This document shows, in pieces, positions 5,846 to 11,920 of a stretch of 22,623 bases of DNA (positions are counted from its first letter, which is position 1; each line of letters opens with the position of its first letter). Under the pieces are notes generated by a model. It was given only the letters and a program-made list of their open reading frames with translations. It made no database searches and was not told where the DNA came from. The position numbers and the translations under genes are program-made. Source of the DNA: a virus; the IMG/VR virus record IMGVR_UViG_3300048836_000254, positions 1 through 22,623 of that record. One strand, given 5' to 3'.

Positions 5846-5888
5846 CATTCGCAACGATCCGCACGCACAACTAACCACGGAGCACCCC

Positions 5889-6287
5889 ATGCCACCCACT
5901 CGACGACAGCGCACCCCGATCACCTCCAAGATCGTCGGTGACATCGCCAACAAACTCCCGCGTTTCGACATCACCGATCCCGCGGTGTCGATCCTGCTCG
6001 GACTGCAATCCACTCTGGGCGACTATGAGTTCATCCGCGCCAAGCTCGCCCGCACTCTCCACACCATCGTCGGCGATGCTCAGCAAGCACTCATCCAAGT
6101 CAGCGCCGACCCACCCGCACGCCAGCAACTCCCGAACGCCTGCGGCATCCTCCAGCAAGCCGCCCAGGTCGAGATCCTCAACGGCAGACTCCACGCATCA
6201 CACGCAGCCACCACCACCCTGCTCAACATGGCCGAACGGCTCGGGCAGCAGCCCGACCCGACCACCATCCGATACTTTGTGCCGTAG
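5889..6287 (+). CDS. Helical hypothetical protein, 132 aa
   Basis: The ATG follows CGGAG at a six-base spacing; an upstream extension through a TTG has no support. After a basic N-terminus (PPTRRQRTPITSK) the protein is almost entirely helical. It includes TLGDYEFIRAKLARTLHTIVGDAQQALIQV and EILNGRLHASHAATTTLLNMAERLG. It resembles no family I can name. It is followed by a strong hairpin (6318-6345) before the DUF2786 gene. Confidence 0.78.
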   Translation: MPPTRRQRTPITSKIVGDIANKLPRFDITDPAVSILLGLQSTLGDYEFIRAKLARTLHTIVGDAQQALIQVSADPPARQQLPNACGILQQAAQVEILNGRLHASHAATTTLLNMAERLGQQPDPTTIRYFVP

Positions 6288-6317
6288 CTAAGCCCTCGAC
6301 TGGCGACCCACGGCACG

Positions 6318-6348
6318 GCGTCCGCCGCTCAACGGCGGCGGATGCTCT
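6318..6348 (+). terminator. Hairpin directly before the DUF2786 gene start
   Basis: GCGTCCGCCG pairs with CGGCGGATGC around an eight-base loop; a CCGCCG/CGGCGG alternative also exists. TCTT follows and the ATG is at 6350. It may act as a leaky terminator or gate translation. Confidence 0.5.
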
Positions 6349-6349
6349 T

Positions 6350-7054
6350 ATGAACACACCACCCAATCCGACACACGAGCGCATCATCGCACGCATCCGT
6401 AAGATGCTGACGCTCGCACAGGATGGCGCAGCAACCGAGGGCGAGATCGAGAACGCCATGCGCCTCGCTCGCCAACTGCTCGACGAGCACAACCTCACCG
6501 AGCAAGATGTCGCGCCCCCGCCCGGCGCGTCCGCACACGCGAGCGCCGGCATCCAGCAAGCCCCATCACGATTTCGTACCGGGTGGGGTCGATGGCGTGA
6601 GATGCTCGCGCTCGCCGCGGGCAAACTCACCGACTGCGGCGTCGTGTTTCACACGCGCCCAGACAAGCGCCAATGCGCCATCTTCGTGGGCACGTCGCTC
6701 GACACCACTATCGCTCTCGAGATGTTCGCGTACCTCGAAACGACTGCGAAGACACTCGCCCGCCAACACTACGGGCCTGGCAAGTGGAAGCCGGCGCATC
6801 GTCAATACGCGCTCGGCTTCGCGAACACCTGCTTCTCCCGCGCTTCACGAGCAACCGAAACATCATCCGCAGCCGCCGGCACCACGGCGATCGTGGTTCG
6901 CAAGGCAGAGATGGTGAAATCGTACATCCGCGAAGAGATGCGGTCACGCACCACTCGCATGACCAAAGCACGAATCAAACACCCGGACGCTTACGTCCGT
7001 GGATGCGAAGACGGTAAGCGCATCGACTTGTCAACATCCCACCGTATCGCGTAG
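6350..7054 (+). CDS. DUF2786 domain protein
   Basis: Residues 7-50 (THERIIARIRKMLTLAQ, then GEIENAMRLARQLLDEHNLT) match DUF2786, a short helical domain found in phage and bacterial proteins of unknown role. The middle (75-190) contains an alpha/beta segment with GVVFHTRPDKRQCAIFVGTSLDT, then HRQYALGFANTCFSRASRA, as often seen behind DUF2786. The C-terminus is basic and ends near YVRGCEDGKRIDL. At 234 residues the length is typical. The start at 6350 has no ribosome binding site and sits right behind a hairpin, so initiation may be coupled or unusual. Confidence 0.82.
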   Translation: MNTPPNPTHERIIARIRKMLTLAQDGAATEGEIENAMRLARQLLDEHNLTEQDVAPPPGASAHASAGIQQAPSRFRTGWGRWREMLALAAGKLTDCGVVFHTRPDKRQCAIFVGTSLDTTIALEMFAYLETTAKTLARQHYGPGKWKPAHRQYALGFANTCFSRASRATETSSAAAGTTAIVVRKAEMVKSYIREEMRSRTTRMTKARIKHPDAYVRGCEDGKRIDLSTSHRIA

Positions 7055-7086
7055 CACTCACCCACCCCATTCACCGGAGTACCACC

Positions 7087-7356
7087 ATGATCGCACAATC
7101 CATCGCCGTCGACCTCTTCGATACCACTTTCACCTTCACCCGAATCGACCACACCCGCCCCACCGTCGTGGTGCGGGTGAATGATCCCGCCCCACGACCC
7201 GCGCCGTTTCCTGCGTGGGACGCCGCCCGACTCACCAACCCGATCGAAGCGGCGCACCAGTTGCAACAGCTCTTCGAACACTTCGAGATTCCCACCACCG
7301 AGTGCGAGTGGCATGACTTGGTCGCCCTCGGCGTGATCCTCTGCTCGATGGTTTGA
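7087..7356 (+). CDS. Hypothetical protein, 89 aa
   Basis: The ATG follows ACCGGAG at a seven-base spacing, within the leader motif TTCACC(A)GGAGTACCACC that recurs at 8133 and 9144. The product has a beta-rich N-terminal half (VDLFDTTFTFTRIDHTRPTVVVRV). Its helical C-terminal half (IEAAHQLQQLFEHFEI, then WHDLVALGVILCSMV) ends in hydrophobic residues. No family recognised. Confidence 0.78.
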   Translation: MIAQSIAVDLFDTTFTFTRIDHTRPTVVVRVNDPAPRPAPFPAWDAARLTNPIEAAHQLQQLFEHFEIPTTECEWHDLVALGVILCSMV

Positions 7357-7416
7357 CCTCACCCGTGTCTCATCACTCACCGTGCTGAGATGCTTTCACA
7401 CTCACAAGGAGCATTT

Positions 7417-7677
7417 ATGCTATTTGACAAGATGGTAGTTTCGATCACCGGCAAACGCAAGAACTCACTGACGCTCAAGTACAACGGCGATCGACTCGAG
7501 ATACGCCTCCAAGGCTTTCCGAAGCCGCTGCACACAATCCGCGAGAACACCCCGGTCGACCAGCAGCGTGTCTTCGTCACCGAGGTGCTCGCCCGTATGG
7601 GCGAACCCGCAACACCCGCCCGCATCGACGCGATCCTGGCGCTCATCGCGCCCATGCTCAAGGAGCACTGCGAATAA
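7417..7677 (+). CDS. Hypothetical protein, 86 aa
   Basis: The start at ATG 7417 follows AAGGAG at a six-base spacing; an earlier ATG at 7390 lacks one. Residues 6-40 look beta-rich (MVVSITGKRKNSLTLKYNGD, then RLEIRLQGF). The C-terminal half is helical (QRVFVTEVLARMG, then ARIDAILALIAPMLKEHCE). No family recognised. The next gene starts three bases after its stop and borrows an AAGGAG inside this gene. Confidence 0.78.
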   Translation: MLFDKMVVSITGKRKNSLTLKYNGDRLEIRLQGFPKPLHTIRENTPVDQQRVFVTEVLARMGEPATPARIDAILALIAPMLKEHCE

Positions 7678-7679
7678 CC

Positions 7680-7802
7680 ATGACCACCAACGGCCGGCGT
7701 ACACCGTGGTTCACCATGATCATCACCAGCGCTGTATCGATCGCGCTTTGTGGTATTATCGTGTACTCGTTCTGGCACCTCATCCTGTTTCCCGCATCGT
7801 GA
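7680..7802 (+). CDS. Small single-pass membrane protein, 40 aa
   Basis: The frame opens at ATG 7680, three bases after the previous stop. AAGGAG lies within the upstream gene about 14 bases away, which is longer than usual. After a polar, basic start (MTTNGRRTPW) there is one hydrophobic stretch (FTMIITSAVSIALCGIIVYS) followed by FWHLILFP, consistent with one transmembrane helix. Small membrane proteins of this kind are common in phage accessory cassettes, but no function can be assigned. Confidence 0.68.
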   Translation: MTTNGRRTPWFTMIITSAVSIALCGIIVYSFWHLILFPAS

Positions 7803-7817
7803 TCGGAGCAGTCACTC

Positions 7818-8075
7818 ATGCCCATGCCGCCTCCCCACCGACCTCTGATGATCGTCGTCCATGTCACCAACCCGCACGGAAAGACGATCCAGAACAATAC
7901 GATCGACTACAACTCTACTGCCGATCGCCAGAGATTCGGCCATGACTGTCGGCGGTGGCTGGAAGACGGCTGCACGATCACCACTCGCCCCGTCGCCGAC
8001 ACCAATACTGGCACACCCCGAAGCATGGGCTTCACACCCATGACCCGCGCCGGGTACACCGGTCGTCGGCGTTGA
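7818..8075 (+). CDS. Hypothetical protein, 85 aa
   Basis: The ATG follows CGGAG at a nine-base spacing; a second ATG two codons on is possible. The protein begins with Pro-rich residues, then a strand LMIVVHVTNPHG, a polar segment NNTIDYNSTADRQRFGHDCRRWLEDG and a basic end. It may be a small alpha/beta protein. No family recognised. A hairpin (8083-8105) follows the stop. Confidence 0.75.
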   Translation: MPMPPPHRPLMIVVHVTNPHGKTIQNNTIDYNSTADRQRFGHDCRRWLEDGCTITTRPVADTNTGTPRSMGFTPMTRAGYTGRRR

Positions 8076-8082
8076 CACCCGA

Positions 8083-8113
8083 GCGCACGCCCGCCCGGTG
8101 TGCGCCCGATTTC
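8083..8113 (+). terminator. Hairpin with trailing ATTTC before the 8133 gene
   Basis: GCGCACGCC pairs with GGTGTGCGC (nine pairs, one G-T) around CGCCC, followed by CCGATTTC. The next gene's AGGAG lies only eight bases further on. Confidence 0.5.
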
Positions 8114-8132
8114 ATTCACCAGGAGCCATACC

Positions 8133-8480
8133 ATGACTCGAACACGCCCCACTACCGTTACCGCCGTCAGCAAGCGTTCATCCACCTCACGCCAACTCAC
8201 CCTGCTCGATCGTGCGATGCACGACCTCGAGATCCTCAACGAGGCGCAGCAGCGAGAGTTGACACGCAGACGGCGAACCCTCAAGGTCATCGATGTCGCG
8301 GCGCACAAGCGCACGATCTCTTCGGTGAGCGCTCGCGTGCGAACACTGCGAAAGATTCAAGCAATCGAGTCGCTCGCCCGTGACGCCGACTTCCTCACAC
8401 ACTCGATGGGCTCGATCCCGCCCGACATCCGAAAGGCTGTCAAGCGTGCGATCGTTCTGCTAGAGGACACGTTTCAATGA
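8133..8480 (+). CDS. Basic helical hypothetical protein, 115 aa
   Basis: The ATG follows CCAGGAG at a seven-base spacing within the recurring TTCACCAGGAG leader; an upstream GTG at 8100 lies in the hairpin and is rejected. The product is basic and largely helical, with long runs such as RAMHDLEILNEAQQRELTRR and RTISSVSARVRTLRKIQAIE, so coiled-coil or nucleic-acid binding is possible. Its TGA overlaps the next ATG (ATGA), which indicates translational coupling. Confidence 0.78.
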   Translation: MTRTRPTTVTAVSKRSSTSRQLTLLDRAMHDLEILNEAQQRELTRRRRTLKVIDVAAHKRTISSVSARVRTLRKIQAIESLARDADFLTHSMGSIPPDIRKAVKRAIVLLEDTFQ

Positions 8481-8866
8481 CACCCCCCAAACGCCGCCCA
8501 TCGTGCCGCGCCCCCGCGCTGGCACCCATCATGGCCCCGCCGCAGCTCGTCGAGTTCACCCTCGCCGACCCGCACACCATGAACAATGTGCAGTTCGTGC
8601 TCGACGCGAGCGCCGAGGCGCTTCCCCACCATGTCGATGAGTGGCGTAACGGGCGATACTACTACACGCACGAGGTCGCCGGCCCCGCCGCTCGTACGGG
8701 CTTGTTCGCCACGGCGATGCGTGACACGGCCAAGTTTCTCACCGGTCGCAAGGACGACCCCCTCACCCAAACACTGATCCACATGGTCCACATGGTCGCC
8801 GGAGTGTCCGTTCGACCGATCACTCACATCTCAGATGGACGTTCCAATCTGAGGATCACTCGATAG
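8477..8866 (+). CDS. Hypothetical protein, 129 aa
   Basis: This gene is coupled to the previous one by an ATGA overlap. After a Pro/Arg-rich N-terminus, a beta segment (LVEFTLADPHTMNNVQFVLD) leads into a helical segment. The middle carries GRYYYTHEVAGPAARTGLFATAMRDTAKFL, and the end has a possible strand VSVRPITHI. No family recognised. Confidence 0.76.
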   Translation: MTPPKRRPSCRAPALAPIMAPPQLVEFTLADPHTMNNVQFVLDASAEALPHHVDEWRNGRYYYTHEVAGPAARTGLFATAMRDTAKFLTGRKDDPLTQTLIHMVHMVAGVSVRPITHISDGRSNLRITR

Positions 8867-8891
8867 CGCCACGGCGCAGACAGGAAGACCC

Positions 8892-9083
8892 ATGGCAAAG
8901 ACGCCCCCCACCACCAAGCCCGCCCCGATCGTGGTCGAACTCGCCACCCGCACGGACAAGAAGGGCTCCGTGAAGTATTCGACCAAGGAAGCGGGCGCGG
9001 CGATGTCGAGCGCCTACATCGAGCGCACGGCGTTTCCGGACGGCATGCCGGACGGCGTGCGGATCACGATCGAAGCGCTGTAA
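8892..9083 (+). CDS. Hypothetical protein, 63 aa
   Basis: The ATG follows CAGGAAG at a short spacing. The product starts with a Thr/Pro/Lys-rich tail (MAKTPPTTKPAP). It then has a compact segment IVVELATRTDKKGSVKYSTKE and a C-terminal strand GVRITIEAL. It may be a small single-domain binding protein. No family recognised. Inverted GC-rich sequences follow the stop (9085-9124). Confidence 0.75.
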   Translation: MAKTPPTTKPAPIVVELATRTDKKGSVKYSTKEAGAAMSSAYIERTAFPDGMPDGVRITIEAL

Positions 9084-9143
9084 CGAGCGCACCGCACGGC
9101 GCACGCTCACCGGCGTTCGCCGCGCTTTCACCAGGAGTACACC

Positions 9144-9365
9144 ATGCAAGTTCACCATGTCTTGATCGATCACAAACCTCCGCCGAAAGCACCCGATTAC
9201 TACGCCGGGCTCAGCGCCGGCGAGCCCGTGTGGTCGAATGACCCGCGTGAAGCGGTCATCTACACGACTCACCTCGCCACGACGAACGCCCGCGAGTTCG
9301 TGCAACGCCTCAGCCCAAACCGCGTTGTGCGAACTCACGGACTGACACAGACGGCCAGCCGTTGA
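9144..9365 (+). CDS. Hypothetical protein, 73 aa
   Basis: The ATG follows CCAGGAG at a seven-base spacing within the shared TTTCACCAGGAGTACACC leader. The product opens with a strand MQVHHVLIDHK and has a middle segment EPVWSNDPREAVIYTTHLATTNAREFVQRL, a likely helix. It ends in a basic tail. No family recognised. Its final codons overlap the -35 box of the promoter at 9362-9390. Confidence 0.75.
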   Translation: MQVHHVLIDHKPPPKAPDYYAGLSAGEPVWSNDPREAVIYTTHLATTNAREFVQRLSPNRVVRTHGLTQTASR

Positions 9366-9390
9366 ACCCGACGCACGCATCGGATACGAT
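9362..9390 (+). promoter_or_regulatory. Sigma-70-like promoter for the 9418 gene
   Basis: TTGAAC (9362-9367) and TACGAT (9385-9390) are separated by exactly 17 bases. The -35 overlaps the previous stop codon. The start point would be near 9397, about 20 bases before the next ATG. Confidence 0.65.
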
Positions 9391-9417
9391 GCTGATACAC
9401 CCAACGATCGGAGCGAT

Positions 9418-9627
9418 ATGTCAAAGACACCACAGTTCGACCGATTCCTGTACGAAGCCGCTGTCCTGTTGCTCCGCGGCGTGATCTTGCTCTTGGTCTG
9501 GTACTGCATCGATGATTGGTTGGCGCAGTTGACACGCACGCCGGCGCTCGGTGATCTTCGATGGGATCGTGTGCTCGGTGTCTTCGCGATCGTTCACATT
9601 CTCGCACTCTCCATGAGGGGCAACTGA
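9418..9627 (+). CDS. Small membrane protein, 69 aa, two hydrophobic segments
   Basis: The ATG follows CGGAG at a five-base spacing and lies just downstream of a good promoter. Hydrophobic segments at about residues 13-31 (AAVLLLRGVILLLVWYCI) and 53-66 (VLGVFAIVHILALS) suggest two transmembrane helices joined by a polar loop. No lysis family is recognised, though a holin-like or superinfection role cannot be excluded. Its TGA overlaps the next ATG. Confidence 0.75.
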   Translation: MSKTPQFDRFLYEAAVLLLRGVILLLVWYCIDDWLAQLTRTPALGDLRWDRVLGVFAIVHILALSMRGN

Positions 9628-9989
9628 TGACCCATCTGCACGACATCGTACCGCAACCCGCCCAGCCACCCATCCCGCCGATCACCGTGCCGAAGTGTGC
9701 GCCGGCGGCGTCTGGTAAGCCTTACGTCCAAGTTGAGATGCACCCGGCGGGCTACGCGAGCCCGCTCATCATCGACTTGCCATGCGCCGTAGCGCAACAC
9801 CTCGCTGGCGAGCTGATCGATCGAGCGCAATCCATCGCGCCTGCCAACCCGTCGTCCGATCGCGCCGAGTTGTGGCATCGCCTCCACCGTATCCGAGCAC
9901 TCGCCGCCGTATTCGCCAATCACCGCGACAACTCGGCGCGAGGTCTGGCGCAGGACATCATCAAGCTCACGGATGGAGAAGAGCCGTAA
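9627..9989 (+). CDS. Hypothetical protein, 120 aa
   Basis: The start is the ATG that overlaps the previous TGA by one base, with GAGGGG eight bases upstream; a longer frame from 9561 is rejected. The protein has a Pro-rich N-terminus. A beta pair follows (KPYVQVEMHPAGYASPLIIDLP), and the C-terminal half is helical (CAVAQHLAGELIDRAQSI, then LHRIRALAAVFANH). No family recognised. Confidence 0.78.
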   Translation: MTHLHDIVPQPAQPPIPPITVPKCAPAASGKPYVQVEMHPAGYASPLIIDLPCAVAQHLAGELIDRAQSIAPANPSSDRAELWHRLHRIRALAAVFANHRDNSARGLAQDIIKLTDGEEP

Positions 9990-9990
9990 C

Positions 9991-10383
9991 ATGCTCACTA
10001 TTACCACACCCGAGTGGTCGACGATCATCCACCGCGCCGCCGACACCCCCACGGATAGATATCGCCAATACACGTTGCGCTTCTTGAGTGCGGTCGAGCG
10101 TGACGTGGCGAGTGATGCACTGTTGCGGCTCACCGGCGAACGCCCCGACTCGTCGTTCATCATCGACAACGCCGAGCCAGCACCCGGCGTTCCGCCGTCG
10201 TGGCGCTTCGTGCTCCAGCTGGGTCATCCACAGTTGATGGCGCTTATGAACTACTGCGCCCTTGATCTCGAGTTAGATGGCAAGTCTTTCACCCAGCGCG
10301 TCGAGCAATCGTTGCACATACCCGCAGACATTCGGCGAGCACAAGTCGAAGCATACCGCCGGTTCGTAGGTGCGACACCATGA
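9991..10383 (+). CDS. Hypothetical protein, 130 aa
   Basis: I prefer ATG 9991 over ATG 9973, because GGAGAAGAG lies 8-12 bases upstream of 9991 and nothing suitable precedes 9973. Segments include LTITTPEWSTIIHRAAD, a helix RFLSAVERDVASDALLRL, a strand SWRFVLQLGHPQLMALM and the C-terminal helix DIRRAQVEAYRRFVG. No family recognised. Its stop overlaps the ATG of the next gene by four bases. Confidence 0.78.
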   Translation: MLTITTPEWSTIIHRAADTPTDRYRQYTLRFLSAVERDVASDALLRLTGERPDSSFIIDNAEPAPGVPPSWRFVLQLGHPQLMALMNYCALDLELDGKSFTQRVEQSLHIPADIRRAQVEAYRRFVGATP

Positions 10384-11033
10384 ACACCTTCTTACCGTAC
10401 GCTGACTTCGTCCAATCGGTGCGATCGCTCGACAAGTCGAGGCTCAACAAGCAACGATCCGAGTGCACTCAGATCTTCGCAGCACTCGACAACCCTAAAG
10501 GCGCGTACGGTCATCATCCCGCTGTGCTCATGTGGACTGCGTATCAATACGCGCTCGCCCACTATGCTCTTATGGTGTGCGATGAGTGCGATTGACGCGG
10601 GATCCTGGACAACGTGGGTTGGCGCTCGAAGTTTCGATACCGGGCGTTCGACCCCAACGACACCCGCACTTGTCCGTACGAGTTATCCAACCCGCACCCG
10701 CGCCGGCCGTGGTGGCTGGGCTTCGACGTGGTGCATGAAGGCTATCGACAGAACTTAGTCTTCAAAGACCCCGCGTACTACCGCATGATACGGCTCGTCC
10801 CTGACACTTCCGACGAGAAGCCGCCGTACGCATGGCCGGTGAGTAACGGTGAGTGGTCGTTGCTTGAATCTGACCATCCCGATACAACCCGTGTCCGTTT
10901 GATACGATACAAGCGTCCCCGTGTGATCGAGGGTCGTGTCTGGGGCGTCCGATCGCCATTTGGCGCTCAAGCATTATGCCTCGAAACGCGGGACAAGCGC
11001 CAGCAGAGAGTGCGCTGGTTGCTTCGAGTGTGA
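10380..11033 (+). pseudogene. MSMEG_6728-family protein interrupted by an in-frame TGA
   Basis: The first 71 codons (MNTFLPYADFVQSVRSLDKSRLNKQR, then GHHPAVLMWTAYQYALAHYALMVCDE) match the start of the MSMEG_6728-type family, which is often annotated as a pyrimidine-dimer glycosylase relative. A TGA stands at 10593-10595. The same frame then continues without a break through PWWLGFDVVHEGYRQNL and FKDPAYYRMI to PYAWPVS, which is the family's C-terminal half, and ends at 11033. The stop sits just before RG, where the family has a sense codon. Possible explanations are a nonsense mutation, a sequencing error or readthrough (TGA is followed by C). The extension after PYAWPVS is about 65 residues. 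The ATG overlaps the previous stop. Confidence 0.75.
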
Positions 11034-11054
11034 CGTGTAGCGTTGGTCACACTC

Positions 11055-11090
11055 TCGATGCGCCGCTCCTCTCACGGCGGCGCATCGATT
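11055..11090 (+). terminator. Perfect 12-bp hairpin before the MazG-like gene
   Basis: TCGATGCGCCGC pairs perfectly with GCGGCGCATCGA around a ten-base loop and is followed by TT. The next gene's TAGGAG lies about 15 bases downstream. Confidence 0.55.
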
Positions 11091-11119
11091 ATCGTAACAC
11101 TTACCTAGGAGAAGTTGGC

Positions 11120-11488
11120 ATGATCCAAGATGGCAATTTGATTCAACAACTACGCGACTGCCTTGAGGAATTCACCATCGACATCCACCATAATGCCGTC
11201 AGCAAGGGGTTCTGGCCGACGAATCCGGACGGCTCGTGTGCGAGGAACGACGGTGAGGCAATCGCGCTGATGCACTCCGAACTGAGCGAGATGCTCGAGG
11301 CAATACGACACGGGAATCCCCCGAGCGATCACATTCCCGAGTTCACTGGCGCGGAGGAGGAAGCGGCCGATCTCGTTATCCGCCTTCTCGACTGGTGCGG
11401 AGCCCGGAACATTCGGCTTGCCGATGCGATTCTGGCGAAGATGGCGTTCAACGAGAACCGTCCGCACAAGCACGGCAAGACATGCTGA
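11120..11488 (+). CDS. MazG-like nucleotide pyrophosphohydrolase
   Basis: The ATG follows TAGGAG at an eight-base spacing. The 122-residue product matches the all-helical MazG-like NTP pyrophosphohydrolases common in phages. ALMHSELSEMLEAIR provides E54 and E57 for metal binding. EEEAADLVIRLLDWCG provides E81 and D84, and the end has the family pattern K..FNENRPHKHGK. Such enzymes hydrolyse NTPs to NMP and pyrophosphate, cleaning the nucleotide pool or acting on alarmones. A 14-bp tandem duplication spans its stop codon. Confidence 0.85.
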   Translation: MIQDGNLIQQLRDCLEEFTIDIHHNAVSKGFWPTNPDGSCARNDGEAIALMHSELSEMLEAIRHGNPPSDHIPEFTGAEEEAADLVIRLLDWCGARNIRLADAILAKMAFNENRPHKHGKTC

Positions 11489-11509
11489 ACACGCTATGCT
11501 GAACACGCT
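11482..11509 (+). repeat. 14-bp tandem duplication at the MazG-like stop
   Basis: Two exact copies of ATGCTGAACACGCT stand head to tail; the first includes the TGA of the MazG-like gene. A third ATG begins the next unit and is followed by AGGAGG. Confidence 0.9.
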
Positions 11510-11514
11510 ATGAG

Positions 11515-11670
11515 GAGGTTTGGTAGCCCGAAAATTCTGACTGTAGGCCAATCAGTTAGAGGCGTGAAACACCTGCACCGCACGCGAGCAATAAAGCGAT
11601 GCGGTAACCACCGTGATGCTCGGTGGAAAGACTACCAGTGTACCCGCTGAGAAATCGACGGGTACACTTT
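11515..11670 (+). ncRNA. Candidate structured RNA with terminator
   Basis: TGGTAG (11521-11526) and CTACCA (11632-11637) can form a closing helix. It encloses TCTGACTG/CAGTTAGA (11536-11560), ACCGCACGC/GCG-A-TGCGGT (11577-11605) and CCACCG/CGGTGG around a seven-base loop (11608-11626). Directly after the closing helix a perfect nine-pair terminator hairpin follows (11638-11667) with TTT. This is a cloverleaf-like layout, but it has no T-loop, anticodon arm or acceptor that would make a tRNA. It could be a small RNA or a riboregulator. The pairing was found by eye only. Confidence 0.5.
11638..11670 (+). terminator. Terminator of the structured RNA candidate
   Basis: GTGTACCCG pairs perfectly with CGGGTACAC around a 12-base loop and is followed by TTTCACC. 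The 11691 micro-frame starts 20 bases later. Confidence 0.6.
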
Positions 11671-11690
11671 CACCTAATCCGGAGATCACC

Positions 11691-11720
11691 ATGTCACTTC
11701 AGATTCTGAGTATCGCCTGA
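11691..11720 (+). CDS. Micro-frame MSLQILSIA, possible leader peptide or gene remnant
   Basis: CCGGAG stands six bases before this ATG, within the same TTTCACC...GGAG..ACCATG leader used by real genes nearby, but the frame ends after nine codons. The peptide resembles the first residues (MRIQIVSITA) of the 86-residue protein at 2829, and the DNA after the stop is partly alike (GCCTG, GACCG). It may be a leader peptide or the stub of a lost paralogue. Confidence 0.35.
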   Translation: MSLQILSIA

Positions 11721-11732
11721 TCTGACCGCCCC

Positions 11733-11759
11733 TTGACTTCGCGGGTAGTGGTGTATGAT
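11733..11759 (+). promoter_or_regulatory. Sigma-70-like promoter
   Basis: TTGACT (11733-11738) and TATGAT (11754-11759) are separated by 15 bases, shorter than ideal, in a GTGTATGAT context like that of the other promoters. Transcripts would start near 11766. Confidence 0.5.
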
Positions 11760-11765
11760 CCACTT

Positions 11766-11917
11766 GATTCGCACAACTCAACCGGTGCCTCAGGTGGAGG
11801 TGGAAGATGCGTATGTAAGGCAACCACGACGCCGTGACCAAGTTCGTGAGAACTCCCGGTTGGAATAGAAATTCCCAGTGAGTGAGCGGTACAGTTGCCA
11901 CTGTACCGCTCATTTCA
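11766..11917 (+). ncRNA. Candidate small RNA or long structured leader
   Basis: A promoter upstream and a strong terminator-like hairpin downstream bracket about 150 bases with no sizeable frame. The only start with a strong ribosome binding site (GGAGG near 11799) opens the three-codon frame ATG CGT ATG TAA. Hairpins are AGTTC-GTGA-GAACT with a GNRA-type loop (11841-11854), GGAAT-AGAA-ATTCC (11862-11875) and the 13-15 pair stem at 11881-11914. It could be a free RNA or the attenuated leader of the HTH gene. Confidence 0.42.
11881..11916 (+). terminator. Very strong hairpin before the HTH gene
   Basis: GAGCGGTACAGT pairs perfectly with ACTGTACCGCTC around TGCC; T-A, G-T and A-T pairs extend the stem to about 15. 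TTTC follows. The DNA is also a perfect palindrome and so a possible operator for the HTH protein encoded just downstream. Confidence 0.6.
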
Positions 11918-11920
11918 ACT

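Larger units (their letters stand above)
11489..11920. other. Gene-poor region with RNA candidates
   Basis: This 432-base stretch has no convincing gene. In order it holds the tandem duplication, an AGGAGG with no usable start behind it, and a branched RNA candidate (11515-11670). A 9-codon micro-frame (11691-11720), a promoter (11733-11759) and a second hairpin series ending in a very strong hairpin at 11914 follow. A 46-codon frame (11510-11647, ending WKDYQCTR) is open but has no upstream ribosome binding site and lies under the stems. Confidence 0.65.

Noticed and set aside
8072-8077. TTGACA as a -35 box
   Set aside because: No -10-like hexamer is found 15-19 bases downstream; the bases there belong to a GC-rich hairpin.
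10593-10640. Selenocysteine insertion at the in-frame TGA
   Set aside because: The family has no conserved Cys at this site, and I see no convincing stem-loop with a suitable loop directly downstream.
11515-11640. tRNA gene
   Set aside because: The layout is branched, but there is no GGTTCGAATCC-like T arm, no proper seven-base anticodon loop on a five-pair stem and no seven-pair acceptor.
11510-11647. 46-codon frame ending WKDYQCTR, vaguely like a zinc ribbon
   Set aside because: Its AGGAGG lies after, not before, the ATG, and nearly all of it is covered by complementary stems, so a structured RNA is the better reading. Not fully excluded.
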